Assembly: GCF_002078605.1 (NCBI RefSeq)
Contig: NZ_MSJR01000005.1
Location: forward strand, 93,922-157,921
Direction: 5' to 3'
From: Salegentibacter sediminis
GTDB taxonomy: Bacteria; Bacteroidota; Bacteroidia; Flavobacteriales; Flavobacteriaceae
DNA: 64,000 nucleotides
The notes beneath the pieces are model-generated. The model worked only from the letters and a program-made list of their open reading frames with translations. It was not told the DNA's origin and did no database searches. The position numbers and the translations under genes are program-made. This document shows positions 45,453 to 54,503 of the stretch, in pieces (the first letter of the stretch is position 1; every line of letters begins with the position of its first letter).

Positions 45453-46385
45453 TTATTTCTTTTCCTTAAGCCATTTAAAAATAATTTCCACATCCTTTTT
45501 ACGACATAATTCGGTCCCTGGGGTTATTGTTGCGGCTGTACCCGAGGCCACTCCCCATTTTACCGCATCGAGTAAGGCATCTCCCCGGGAGAGGGATAAT
45601 ATAATCCCTGCCACCATCGAATCCCCGGCGCCAACTGTACTGTCCTGTTTCACTGTAGGAGGTATCACATAATCAACAGTCTCCTTTGTAACTAGCATTG
45701 CTCCCCGGGCGCCCAGTGAAACGATAAGGATGTTTGCCTTGCCCTGGTTTATTATCTTTTTTGCGATCTCTTCCTGTTCTATCCCCGAAATTTCTTCTTT
45801 TTTTGCCAACGTACTCAATTCACCTAAATTGGGCTTCATGATATAAACTCCCATTTCCGAAGCTTTCACTAAAGCCTCGCCTGAGGTATCTACCAGGCAT
45901 TTAATATTTTTACTTTTGGCAATTTTAGCAATCCTGCCGTAGAAATCATCGGGGGCATCAGGGGGCAGGCTGCCGCTGGCAACCAGGTATTCCACATCAT
46001 CGGGAAGACCCTTTATTATATTCAGGCATTGTTGCAGGACTTTCTCGCCTACTTTTGCTCCGGGCATCCCGAACCTGTATTGATTTCCGGTCGAACTTTC
46101 CAGAACCATCAGGTTTTCCCGGGTGTTATGTGGTATGTTTATACGCTGCTGATGTATACCTTCTAATTTCAGGAGTTCTTCAATTTTATCACCAACGGGG
46201 CCTCCACCTGCATAAATTGCCATGGAATCACCTCCCAGGATCTTTATGGCCCTGGAAACATTAATACCACCCCCTCCGGGATGATAGACAGGTTCTTTAC
46301 ATCGTAATTTCTTTTGGGCCTGCAACCTGTCTATAGATGTGCTTTTATCCAGGGCCGGATTTAATGTTAAGCTTACAATTTTCAT
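45453..46385 (-). CDS. pfkB: 6-Phosphofructokinase II-like hexose kinase
   Basis: A 310-residue PfkB/ribokinase-fold kinase that follows E. coli PfkB over its whole length: SLTLNPALDKSTSI, EPVYHPGGGGINVSRAI, YRFGMPGAKV, VASGSLPPD, and TVGAGDSMVAGI with the catalytic Asp. The end matches too (TPGTELCRKKDVEIIFKWL). It probably phosphorylates fructose 6-phosphate to the 1,6-bisphosphate or a related hexose phosphate; tagatose or 1-phosphofructokinase activity is possible. It stands alone with 156 bp to DoxX and 376 bp upstream. Confidence 0.9.
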   Translation of the reverse strand: MKIVSLTLNPALDKSTSIDRLQAQKKLRCKEPVYHPGGGGINVSRAIKILGGDSMAIYAGGGPVGDKIEELLKLEGIHQQRINIPHNTRENLMVLESSTGNQYRFGMPGAKVGEKVLQQCLNIIKGLPDDVEYLVASGSLPPDAPDDFYGRIAKIAKSKNIKCLVDTSGEALVKASEMGVYIMKPNLGELSTLAKKEEISGIEQEEIAKKIINQGKANILIVSLGARGAMLVTKETVDYVIPPTVKQDSTVGAGDSMVAGIILSLSRGDALLDAVKWGVASGTAATITPGTELCRKKDVEIIFKWLKEKK

Positions 46386-46761
46386 AAGTGATTATTGATA
46401 TCTTCTATATATTAATTTTTGTTAGGTTTTATTTCCTGTTAGTCATTTGTTGCGATATTCCTTTTTTCTTTATTTGACCTCTTTTTAGGGAAGACCATTT
46501 TCAGGATTCGCAGAACTGCCACTGGAGTAATTTTAGAATTTTATTGATTGATGATTATGCTAACAATATTTCATAGCCCATACATGATTAATTTACCAAT
46601 AATTTCCTTAATTAACCTTGAATATTAGAGGATTAGAATAAATTTAACGCCACAGGGAGTAATGATTTTCTGCAGAAAATTGTGGTGTTGTTTTCAAAAT
46701 AAAACAAAAAAAACCTGCAGTTTTTTAATCCTGCAGGTGAATCTTAATAATGATGTTTTTC
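46386..46761. other. 376-bp intergenic region with a 16-bp palindrome
   Basis: The upstream region of pfkB and the 3' side of the second M1 peptidase gene. It holds a terminator (46705-46738) and a perfect 16-bp palindrome ATTTTCTGCAGAAAAT at 46665-46680. The only open frames are short and lack plausible starts. I see no tRNA-like or riboswitch-like structure. The rest is AT-rich and otherwise unmarked. Confidence 0.55.
46705..46738 (-). terminator. Rho-independent terminator after the second M1 peptidase gene
   Basis: ACCTGCAG/CTGCAGGT stem with a 10-nt loop; the plus-strand A9 run before it is a T-tract on the minus strand. Confidence 0.8.
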
Positions 46762-48399
46762 TTATTTCATAAAAGAGACCTCTATATAGAACCCGAGATC
46801 GTTCACTTTTATATCGTCCATATCTTCGACTTCTGAATCAAAGAACTGCCAGTTTTCGCTGGGGAAAATTCTCTTTTCGGTTTCATCTATAAAAATATCT
46901 ACTGGCATGGCAAACTGGTCTACATCCGTTTGCCAGCGATAGGCGATTCGCCCATGTTCTTCTTTGAACTGGAGTACAGGTAGGTTAGTATATCGTAGAT
47001 ATTGATCAAAAACAGGCTGCAGGTCTATCTCGGTTGCTGTATTAAAAAATGCTTCAGTTTGGTTGGTATTTATAGTTTGATGTTTATAGGTTTCGGTGTA
47101 ATCTTTTAGGGTTTTCCACCATAGCGCATCATCGTTATAAATACTTCTGATGGTATTTAATAAATTAGCTCCTTTAGGGTACATATCTCCAGAACCTTCA
47201 CTATTCACACCATAATCCCCGATAATAGGTTTAGAATTTCCAATTCCCCGTCTTGTGCCTTTAAGGTATTCCAGAGCTTGCTCTTTTCCCCAGCGACACT
47301 CGATATAGACCGCTTCAGAATAGGAAGTGAAACCCTCGTGGATCCACATGTCGGCGATGTCGTTTGCGGTGATACTGTTGCCATACCATTCGTGTCCCGA
47401 TTCGTGAATGATGATGAAATCCCATTTCAAACCAATTCCGGTTCCCGATAGGTCGTTGCCCAGGTACCCCATCTTATATTCATTTCCATAGGCCACGGCG
47501 CTTTGGTGTTCCATTCCTAAATATGGAGTTTCTACCAATTTAAACCCATCTTCTACAAATGGATATTCCCCAAATTTATCATAAAAGCAATCCATCATGG
47601 GTTTTACCTCTTTAAACTGTTTTTTCGCTTTTTCAAGGTTATATGGCAAAACGTAATAATCGAGTTGCAGATCTTTATATGAATCTGAGAAATGCTCATA
47701 ATTCGCAATATTTATCATTACGTTGTAATTATTGATGGGATTAACCGTCTTCCAACTCCATTGAGTAAAACCATTGCCGAGATCTTTTTCTCCTAAAAAC
47801 TGCCCGTTGGATACATTCATAAGTCCGTTAGGCACCGCGATATCCAACTGAACTTCTTCCGGTTCATCGCTCTGATGATCTTTGTTGGGATACCAGAGGC
47901 TGGCGCCTGTTCCCTGAACGGCCACGCCAATCCAATGATCCCCGTTTTGGTCTTTATCCCATACAAAACCGCCATCCCAGGGTGCATTTTTAGCGATAAT
48001 GGGATGTCCCGAATAATGGAATACTAAAGAATCCAAAGAGCTTTTGGGAAGCGGCTCTTTAAATTCAACAAAAACAGCATTGTGTTTTCGGTTATATTGA
48101 AGTTTTTCTCCCTGATGAACTATGGAATCAACCTTCATGTTTTCGAAGAGATCTATCTGAATTGTGGATAGCTCTTTCTCAGGCCTGAAACTTATGGTGT
48201 TAGATCCCGAGATATATTTTTTATCCGGTTCAATTGTAAGCTTCAAATGATATTTCTGAACGTCATAAGCCCTTTCAGGCCGAAGTGTGCCCCTTAGAGT
48301 ATCGGCTTCGGAATATTTCCCTTCCTTATGGTTTAAAATCTGAGCGTTTAGGTTGAAGGTAAACGTTAAGAGTATAAAAGTAAATAGGCTTATTTTCAT
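46762..48399 (-). CDS. M1-family metallopeptidase, short form (secreted)
   Basis: A 545-residue exported M1 peptidase with signal MKISLFTFILLTFTFNLNAQ. The zinc site is HESGHEWYG (His332, His336) with Glu355 in IHEGFTSY, exactly 18 residues later. The GAMEN position reads YLGMEHQSA, a more diverged form than the first M1 enzyme. The C-terminal part is a short beta-rich domain (ending YIEVSFMK) rather than a long helical cap. It probably trims peptides in the periplasm. It follows the acyl-CoA carboxylase gene on the same strand (57 bp). Confidence 0.92.
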   Translation of the reverse strand: MKISLFTFILLTFTFNLNAQILNHKEGKYSEADTLRGTLRPERAYDVQKYHLKLTIEPDKKYISGSNTISFRPEKELSTIQIDLFENMKVDSIVHQGEKLQYNRKHNAVFVEFKEPLPKSSLDSLVFHYSGHPIIAKNAPWDGGFVWDKDQNGDHWIGVAVQGTGASLWYPNKDHQSDEPEEVQLDIAVPNGLMNVSNGQFLGEKDLGNGFTQWSWKTVNPINNYNVMINIANYEHFSDSYKDLQLDYYVLPYNLEKAKKQFKEVKPMMDCFYDKFGEYPFVEDGFKLVETPYLGMEHQSAVAYGNEYKMGYLGNDLSGTGIGLKWDFIIIHESGHEWYGNSITANDIADMWIHEGFTSYSEAVYIECRWGKEQALEYLKGTRRGIGNSKPIIGDYGVNSEGSGDMYPKGANLLNTIRSIYNDDALWWKTLKDYTETYKHQTINTNQTEAFFNTATEIDLQPVFDQYLRYTNLPVLQFKEEHGRIAYRWQTDVDQFAMPVDIFIDETEKRIFPSENWQFFDSEVEDMDDIKVNDLGFYIEVSFMK

Positions 48400-48456
48400 T
48401 CTTAGTCAATTATAATGATTTCCTGAAACAGTTTTTCCCTTTTAGGCGTAGTGCCC

Positions 48457-50085
48457 TTAAGTCTGGATTACGCCCATATTAAAGTCTTTCTCAATAGGAG
48501 CGTGGTTGGCAGCCTCAATTCCCATAGAAATCCATTTCCTGGTGTCTAATGGATCTATAACTGCATCTGTCCATAAACGAGCTGCTGCATAATACGGCGA
48601 AGTTTGCTCGTCGTACCTGGATTTTATTTTATTAAAAACCTCTTTTTCCTTTTCTTCATCAACTTTTTCTCCTTTTTTCTCCAATGCGGCGGTTTCGATT
48701 TGAGCAAGAACTTTTGCTGCCTGGGTTCCACCCATTACGGCGAGTTCGGCACTGGGCCAGGCTGCAATTAAACGGGGGTCATAGGCTTTTCCGCACATGG
48801 CATAATTTCCAGCCCCGTAGGAATTCCCCATAATAATGGTGAATTTTGGCACTACAGAATTACTTACCGCATTAACCATTTTCGCACCGTCTTTTATAAT
48901 TCCGCCGTGTTCGCTTTTACTTCCTACCATAAATCCGGTAACATCCTGGAGGAATACCAATGGGATTTTTTTCTGATTACAATTAGCAATAAACCGGGTG
49001 GCCTTATCGGCCGAGTCAGAATAGATTACACCGCCAAATTGCATTTCCCCTTTTTTGGTCTTTACAACTTTTCGCTGATTAGCAACTATACCCACGGCCC
49101 AGCCATCAATCCTTGCGTAGCCGGTGATAATGGTTTGCCCGTAGCCTTCTTTATATTCTTCAAAGTCTGAGCCATCTACCAGGCGGGAAATAATTTCCCT
49201 TACATCGTATTGGTCGCTGCGTTTTTTAGGTAAAATTCCGTAGATTTCTTCCTGTTTTTCTTTTGGTTTTATCGCTTTTTTATGGCTGAAACCGGCTTTG
49301 TCGAAATCACCCATCTTATCCATTATATTTTTAATCCGGGTAAGTGCGTCTTTATCATCTTTGGCCTTATAGTCTGTCACCCCACTAATTTCAGAATGTG
49401 TGGTAGCTCCGCCAAGGGTTTCGTTATCCACACTTTCCCCAATGGCAGCTTTTACCAGGTAACTTCCGGCCAGGAAAATACTTCCGGTTTTTTCAACAAT
49501 AAGCGCTTCATCGCTCATAATTGGCAGATAGGCTCCCCCTGCTACACAACTTCCCATCACTGCAGCAATTTGGGTAATTCCCATGGAGCTCATCACCGCA
49601 TTATTCCTAAAGATCCTTCCGAAGTGTTCCTTATCGGGGAAGATCTCATCCTGCATAGGCAGGTAAACTCCTGCGCTGTCTACAAGATAGATTATGGGCA
49701 GACGATTTTCAATAGCGATTTCCTGGGCGCGGAGGTTCTTTTTACCGGTAATGGGAAACCAGGCTCCTGCCTTTACAGTGGCATCATTAGCTACAATTAT
49801 ACATTGTTTTCCCGAGACATATCCAATCTTCACCACAACACCTCCTGAAGGGCATCCGCCGTGTTCCTCGTACATCCCCTCGCCGGCAAAGGCTCCTATT
49901 TCTATAGATTTAGATTTATCGTCCAGCAAAAAATCGATCCGTTCGCGGGCGGTCATTTTACCTTTGGCGTGGTGCTTTTCTATACGTTTTTCGCCACCAC
50001 CAAGTTTAACTCGTTTAAGTTTATGCTTTAATGAAGATACCAGAAGTTTATTATGGTCTTCATTCTTATTAAAGGTCATATTCAT
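48457..50085 (-). CDS. Acyl-CoA carboxylase carboxyltransferase (beta) subunit
   Basis: A 542-residue carboxyltransferase. MTARERIDFLLDD, GGCPSGGVVVKIGYV, and a two-domain crotonase-like core carry the CoA oxyanion glycines (MGSCVAGGAYLPIMSDE and IMGNSYGAGNYAMCGKAYDP). The pattern, including FLQDVTGFMVG and WPSAELAVMGG, is closest to methylcrotonyl-CoA carboxylase beta, though propionyl- or geranyl-CoA is possible. It needs a biotin-carboxylase alpha subunit, which is not in the window. It would act in leucine or branched-chain acid breakdown. The start is the ATG at 50085. Confidence 0.9.
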   Translation of the reverse strand: MNMTFNKNEDHNKLLVSSLKHKLKRVKLGGGEKRIEKHHAKGKMTARERIDFLLDDKSKSIEIGAFAGEGMYEEHGGCPSGGVVVKIGYVSGKQCIIVANDATVKAGAWFPITGKKNLRAQEIAIENRLPIIYLVDSAGVYLPMQDEIFPDKEHFGRIFRNNAVMSSMGITQIAAVMGSCVAGGAYLPIMSDEALIVEKTGSIFLAGSYLVKAAIGESVDNETLGGATTHSEISGVTDYKAKDDKDALTRIKNIMDKMGDFDKAGFSHKKAIKPKEKQEEIYGILPKKRSDQYDVREIISRLVDGSDFEEYKEGYGQTIITGYARIDGWAVGIVANQRKVVKTKKGEMQFGGVIYSDSADKATRFIANCNQKKIPLVFLQDVTGFMVGSKSEHGGIIKDGAKMVNAVSNSVVPKFTIIMGNSYGAGNYAMCGKAYDPRLIAAWPSAELAVMGGTQAAKVLAQIETAALEKKGEKVDEEKEKEVFNKIKSRYDEQTSPYYAAARLWTDAVIDPLDTRKWISMGIEAANHAPIEKDFNMGVIQT

Positions 50086-50242
50086 ATTATCTTTTTTCTG
50101 AAGTAAACTGATTATTCCTTATTAAAATTTCAGATTTTAATTTAAATGTCGGCTCGATTTTGGCTAAAATACAAAATAGGTGGTATTTTTAAACTCTAAA
50201 TTATACTCAAAAAAATCTGATATTTACAATAAAGAATAGATT

Positions 50243-50422
50243 ATGGGAATGAATAAAAATACCATCTTCGCCTGGGCTTCTTTTGCGCTATTTATAATTG
50301 GTGCTGCCATTATTTTATTGGGCGTGCTTAAATACCGGGAGTATGCGATCGGGTTTTCGGTTACTGGAATAGGTTTCTTCGCAATTTCCTGGGCCTTTAA
50401 TGCGTTAAAAGGCAGGGTTTAA
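50243..50422 (+). CDS. Small two-helix membrane protein (59 residues)
   Basis: This gene is below the track's length limit. ATG at 50243 gives MGMNKNTIFAWASFALFIIG and continues with a second hydrophobic segment, IGFSVTGIGFFAISWAFNALKGRV, then TAA at 50420. The next gene (DinB) starts at the very next base, so coupling is almost certain, and no other start fits DinB. It resembles the short flavobacterial membrane proteins annotated as the CAL67264 family (first seen in Gramella), from memory and not verified. The function is unknown. Confidence 0.8.
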   Translation: MGMNKNTIFAWASFALFIIGAAIILLGVLKYREYAIGFSVTGIGFFAISWAFNALKGRV

Positions 50423-50908
50423 ATGGATTCTTCTACAGCTCGGAAACAATTGGTCAAGCATCTTCGGGGAGGCGAAGCTTTTATGGCTATTGATGACTTT
50501 ATTGACCAAATGGATTTTAAAATGCTGGGCAAGCGGCCGGAAGGCTTGCCTTATTCCTTTTACGAACTTTTCTATCACATAAGATATGCCCAGAAGGATA
50601 TCCTGGATTTTTGTGTCTCCGGAACTTATAAAACCCCGAATTGGCCGGATGATTACTGGCCCGGTTCGTTAGCTCCTAAAAATGCAACTGCCTGGGAAAA
50701 ATTGAAATCAGATTATTTTAAGGAGCGCGAAGAATTTGCTTCGTTTATTTTAAATGAAAACAATGACCTCTTAAGACCGGTGAAAAACGGTAAAGATAAA
50801 ACTTTGCTAAGAGAGCTTATGCTGGTGGTACAGCACACTGCTTATCATACAGGGCAACTTCTGCTTATTTCAAGGCTATTGGGAGTTTATTCAGCCAGGA
50901 ACTCTTAA
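50423..50908 (+). CDS. DinB/YfiT-like four-helix metal-binding protein
   Basis: A 161-residue DinB-superfamily protein. Three metal ligands are visible: His in YELFYHIRYAQ, and the pair in QHTAYHTGQLLLISRLLG. The four-helix-bundle family includes bacillithiol/mycothiol-dependent enzymes and stress-linked proteins; this member cannot be assigned a substrate. It begins immediately after the 59-residue membrane protein stop (TAAATG). The next gene is ettA, 80 bp away across a hairpin. Confidence 0.85.
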   Translation: MDSSTARKQLVKHLRGGEAFMAIDDFIDQMDFKMLGKRPEGLPYSFYELFYHIRYAQKDILDFCVSGTYKTPNWPDDYWPGSLAPKNATAWEKLKSDYFKEREEFASFILNENNDLLRPVKNGKDKTLLRELMLVVQHTAYHTGQLLLISRLLGVYSARNS

Positions 50909-50939
50909 ATTTCTGAGTTAATTTTATGATATTTGCATC

Positions 50940-50964
50940 ACTTCAGAAATTAAACTTCTGAAGT
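50940..50964 (+). other. Hairpin in the leader of ettA
   Basis: ACTTCAGAA (50940-50948) and TTCTGAAGT (50956-50964) form a perfect 9-bp stem with a 7-nt loop. No T-run follows, so it is not a classical terminator. It lies 24 bp before the ettA ATG at 50989 and could be an operator, an RNA stem or a chance repeat. Confidence 0.4.
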
Positions 50965-50988
50965 CCAAACCATTAAAAATCAATTAAT

Positions 50989-52680
50989 ATGTCAGACGAT
51001 AAAAAAGTGATCTTTTCAATGTCTGGAGTGACTAAAACGTTTAAAAACGCAAACACTCCGGTTTTGAAGAATATATATCTGAGTTTCTTTTATGGTGCCA
51101 AAATCGGAATTCTTGGTCTTAATGGCTCGGGTAAATCTACTTTGCTGCGCATTATTGCCGGAGAAGACAAAAATTACCAGGGCGATGTGGTATTTTCCCC
51201 GGGATATTCTGTAGGATACCTGGAACAGGAACCTAAACTCGATGAAGATAAAACAGTACTGGAGGTAGTTAAGGAGGGAGTTGCTGAGACCGTAGAAATT
51301 CTCGATGAGTATAACAAAATCAACGATATGTTTGGTCTGCCAGAGGTATATGAAGATGCCAATAAGATGCAGAAACTTATGGATAAACAGGCCGTACTTC
51401 AGGACAGGATTGATGCCAGCAATGCATGGGAACTGGATACTAAATTGGAGATCGCGATGGATGCGCTTCGTACCCCGGAACCCGATAAATTCATAAGCGT
51501 ACTTTCGGGAGGAGAAAGAAGAAGAGTGGCTTTATGCAGACTTTTGCTTCAGGAGCCTGATATTTTGTTGCTGGATGAGCCTACCAACCACCTTGATGCC
51601 GAATCGGTGCATTGGTTGGAACATCACCTGGCGCAGTACAAAGGTACTGTGATCGCAGTAACCCACGACAGGTATTTCCTTGATAATGTTGCAGGTTGGA
51701 TCCTGGAGCTGGACAGGGGAGAAGGAATTCCGTGGAAAGGAAATTATTCTTCCTGGCTGGATCAGAAATCAAAACGATTGGCACAGGAGCAAAAACAGGC
51801 TAGCAAACGTCAAAAAACCCTGGAACGAGAATTGGAATGGGCAAAGATGAACCCCAAAGGTCGACAGGCCAAGCAAAAAGCCCGACTTAATAACTACGAC
51901 AAACTTCTTAGCCAGGACCAAAAGCAGGTAGATGAAAAGCTGGAAATTTATATTCCTAACGGGCCACGTCTTGGTACAAATGTTATCGAGGCGAAGGGCG
52001 TTAGCAAAGCTTTTGGCGATAAATTGCTTTATGAAGATTTGAATTTCAAATTACCCCAGGCGGGAATTGTTGGTATTATTGGTCCTAATGGAGCAGGTAA
52101 AACCACTATTTTTAGGATGATCATGGGGGAGGAAAAACCAGATAAAGGGACTTTTGAAGTTGGAGAAACTGCAAAAATCGCTTATGTAGATCAAGCCCAT
52201 TCGAACATCGCTCCGGAAAAAACTATTTGGCAAAACTTTAGCGATGAACAGGAACTCATTATGATGGGTGGCCGGCAGGTGAATTCCAGAGCTTATTTGA
52301 GCAGATTCAATTTTAGCGGAAGCGAACAGAATAAAAAGGTTAGTATGTTATCTGGCGGGGAACGTAACCGGCTTCATTTGGCTATGACCCTTAAGGAAGA
52401 AGGTAACGTGCTCTTGCTCGATGAGCCTACCAACGATTTAGATGTGAATACCCTACGGGCTTTGGAAGAAGGTTTGGAAAATTTTGCAGGTTGTGCTGTG
52501 GTAATCTCTCACGACAGATGGTTCCTGGATAGGGTGTGTACCCACATTCTGGCTTTTGAAGGTGATTCTCAGGTTTATTTCTTTGAAGGTAGCTTCTCTG
52601 ATTACGAGGAAAATAAGAAGAAGCGTTTGGGAGGTGATCTAATGCCTAAGCGAATTAAATATAAAAAACTGGTGCGCTAA
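50989..52680 (+). CDS. ettA: Energy-dependent translational throttle protein EttA (ABC-F)
   Basis: A 563-residue ABC-F ATPase with two nucleotide-binding domains and no membrane part. Domain 1: GLNGSGKSTLL, LSGGERRRVAL and LLLDEPTNHLDAES. Domain 2: GPNGAGKTTIF, LSGGERNRLHLAM and LLLDEPTNDLDVNT. The linker carries KNPKGRQAKQKARL-like basic sequence (MNPKGRQAKQKARLNNYDKL), and the end PKRIKYKKLVR is typical for EttA. It binds the ribosomal E site and gates the first elongation step according to ATP level. It ends at a terminator. Confidence 0.96.
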   Translation: MSDDKKVIFSMSGVTKTFKNANTPVLKNIYLSFFYGAKIGILGLNGSGKSTLLRIIAGEDKNYQGDVVFSPGYSVGYLEQEPKLDEDKTVLEVVKEGVAETVEILDEYNKINDMFGLPEVYEDANKMQKLMDKQAVLQDRIDASNAWELDTKLEIAMDALRTPEPDKFISVLSGGERRRVALCRLLLQEPDILLLDEPTNHLDAESVHWLEHHLAQYKGTVIAVTHDRYFLDNVAGWILELDRGEGIPWKGNYSSWLDQKSKRLAQEQKQASKRQKTLERELEWAKMNPKGRQAKQKARLNNYDKLLSQDQKQVDEKLEIYIPNGPRLGTNVIEAKGVSKAFGDKLLYEDLNFKLPQAGIVGIIGPNGAGKTTIFRMIMGEEKPDKGTFEVGETAKIAYVDQAHSNIAPEKTIWQNFSDEQELIMMGGRQVNSRAYLSRFNFSGSEQNKKVSMLSGGERNRLHLAMTLKEEGNVLLLDEPTNDLDVNTLRALEEGLENFAGCAVVISHDRWFLDRVCTHILAFEGDSQVYFFEGSFSDYEENKKKRLGGDLMPKRIKYKKLVR

Positions 52681-52704
52681 GCTCCCGTCAATGTTTATTA
52701 ATTA

Positions 52705-52740
52705 AAAAACCTCTTTCATTTCTGAAGGAGGTTTTTCTTT
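52705..52740 (+). terminator. Rho-independent terminator after ettA
   Basis: AAAAACCTC/GAGGTTTTT with inner TTC/GAA pairs, then a T-rich tail. It also serves the convergent DUF1456 gene (stop at 52742). Confidence 0.8.
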
Positions 52741-52741
52741 T

Positions 52742-52996
52742 TTAATCCTGTTTCTTTTTCGGTTTTTTTTCAGGCATTGGCCCTCGAAGATGGATTATAA
52801 GACCGTTGAGGAAATTCCGCAGGAATTGGTCTCCACACTCCATATATTTAGGGTGATCTTCACTTCGGAAAATTGCTCCTATTTCACTCTTAGTTACCTT
52901 AAAATCTACCAGGGCACAAATTTTAACGATATCGTCATCGCGTAATTTGTGAGCCACTCTTAATTTTTTAAAAATATCGTTGTTTGTTAATCCCAT
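52742..52996 (-). CDS. DUF1456-family protein, single-repeat form
   Basis: An 84-residue protein. TNNDIFKKLRVAHKLRDDDIV and FRSEDHPKYMECGDQFLRNFLNGL match the second half of E. coli YehS, which has two such repeats in about 150 residues. Here only one repeat is present and the end is a basic tail (PEKKPKKKQD). Upstream there are only 25 bp before the DUF2254 stop, so nothing has been cut off by annotation. Possibly a DNA- or RNA-binding helical module; the function is unknown. Confidence 0.8.
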   Translation of the reverse strand: MGLTNNDIFKKLRVAHKLRDDDIVKICALVDFKVTKSEIGAIFRSEDHPKYMECGDQFLRNFLNGLIIHLRGPMPEKKPKKKQD

Positions 52997-53021
52997 AGAG
53001 CAAAAATAAACTTTTCTTATT

Positions 53022-54317
53022 TCAGCGGTTAACTTTCAAATGTAATTTTTCTGAAAGTTCCCTGAGAAGCTTTTGATCTCCCTGATTGGAAATTTCCTGA
53101 AAGGCATCCTGCATCAAAGCTTTGGCCTCTTTGGTTATCACTTTATGATAAGCCTGGTCAATACTCTGTTGGTTTTCCAGGTATTGAAACATTAGACTTA
53201 ATTTCTGAATTATAATTATATCCTGTTTGCAATAGGTGCGTAGGGAAGCCATTACATTATACATTAGTTCACTAAATGTCACAACATTGAATTTAATTCT
53301 ATGCTCATTGTTGGTGATATGTACACTGGAGTCATTTTTTTGCATCCTCATGGCAAAAAGTTCGGTGAGGTAATCTATCCCATTCATTGCGGTTCCCGGA
53401 TCATTTATTCCCGGTGACATAGCTTTTACGATAATCTCGGTGATTTGTTTAAAAGCCAGGGCGTAATTTAGGGATACCAATTCTGCACGAGAAAAAACTA
53501 TAGCTTCCTGGATTTTCTTTATGGTTTCCTTTTCAAGTTTCTTAGAAGTTTTAAAAAGAGGGATCCCTTTTAAAACAAAAACCCCCTTCACCGGTAATAT
53601 TTGGAGATCTATTTCTTCCTGGTCACAGATGGCTTTTAAATTTTCCAGGTTCAGGTATTGAAAATATCCGCTCTTTTCGGCATAATATTCGGGCCATTCT
53701 TGTGTGTCAGGAAAATTCCCGGTAGTATCTGCAGGATCTTCGATTAAATAGTTAAGGCGCTTTTTGGCACTTTGATAAATACCATCCAGTATATTATTGA
53801 TTTGAATGCTTTGAGAGATGGTATGTATGAAATAAATAAAGGCCCATATACAAATCACTGTAAAAACGATACCCAGTAAAACTGAAAAGCCCGGAACCTG
53901 GTAATCTTCACCATGAGGCTGAATGGAAATTGCAATAAAAATACAGTAGAGAATCGTCGCAAGGTATACCCCAAGAATCACCTGATGTTTTTTATCAGAG
54001 ATCAAACCGGGTAAAAGCCTTGGAGAATAATTTGTTGAGGCCTGGTTTAGTAAAACCATTACCATAGAAAAACTGAAAACCATCATTGAAATAAGACCTG
54101 TAATACAGGCGCTGAGTATGGTTAAAGCCGTGTCACCATTATTAACAACCAGTGTAGGAATATTATCCATAAGATACGCTGAAATACCTCGGTTTTCGGC
54201 GTAGATCATTACAAAAGCGAGTAAAAATCCGAAGATAGCAAAGAGCGAAGGATAGAATGCGATTTTGCTCTGGATGGAGTGGAAAACACTACTGAGGTTT
54301 GACCAAATTTGCTTCAT
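53022..54317 (-). CDS. DUF2254 family membrane protein
   Basis: A 431-residue protein. Four transmembrane helices come first: ASLFAIFGFLLAFVMIYAENR-like, LTILSACITGLISMMVFSFSMVMV, VILGVYLATILYCIFIAI and FSVLLGIVFTVICIWAFIYF. A soluble domain (about 190-431) follows. LLNQASTNYSPRLLPGLISDKKHQ is the hallmark segment of DUF2254. The soluble half has PVKGVFVLKGIPLFK and MSPGINDPGTAMNGIDYL, also conserved. The function is unknown; a channel-like or sensor role has been suggested by architecture only. It is divergent from hsp20 (186 bp between). Confidence 0.88.
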   Translation of the reverse strand: MKQIWSNLSSVFHSIQSKIAFYPSLFAIFGFLLAFVMIYAENRGISAYLMDNIPTLVVNNGDTALTILSACITGLISMMVFSFSMVMVLLNQASTNYSPRLLPGLISDKKHQVILGVYLATILYCIFIAISIQPHGEDYQVPGFSVLLGIVFTVICIWAFIYFIHTISQSIQINNILDGIYQSAKKRLNYLIEDPADTTGNFPDTQEWPEYYAEKSGYFQYLNLENLKAICDQEEIDLQILPVKGVFVLKGIPLFKTSKKLEKETIKKIQEAIVFSRAELVSLNYALAFKQITEIIVKAMSPGINDPGTAMNGIDYLTELFAMRMQKNDSSVHITNNEHRIKFNVVTFSELMYNVMASLRTYCKQDIIIIQKLSLMFQYLENQQSIDQAYHKVITKEAKALMQDAFQEISNQGDQKLLRELSEKLHLKVNR

Positions 54318-54503
54318 TTAAGTTTTAATTTGAACTAAGGTAGGAATTTCCCAAAATAACAGGTTCATTAATTTCAGGATCGATGTCAAAAATACAGGAT
54401 AAACCTCTGCAAATAAGACAAATAGTCATTAATATTTATTTGGAATTTAAATTGCTAATAAGTTTTAAGAAAAAATAATGTTCCACTATAAAATATATAA
54501 GCT

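Noticed and set aside
49282-49848. 188-residue ORF opposite the acyl-CoA carboxylase gene
   Set aside because: Shadow of a gene with complete motifs; no family resemblance.
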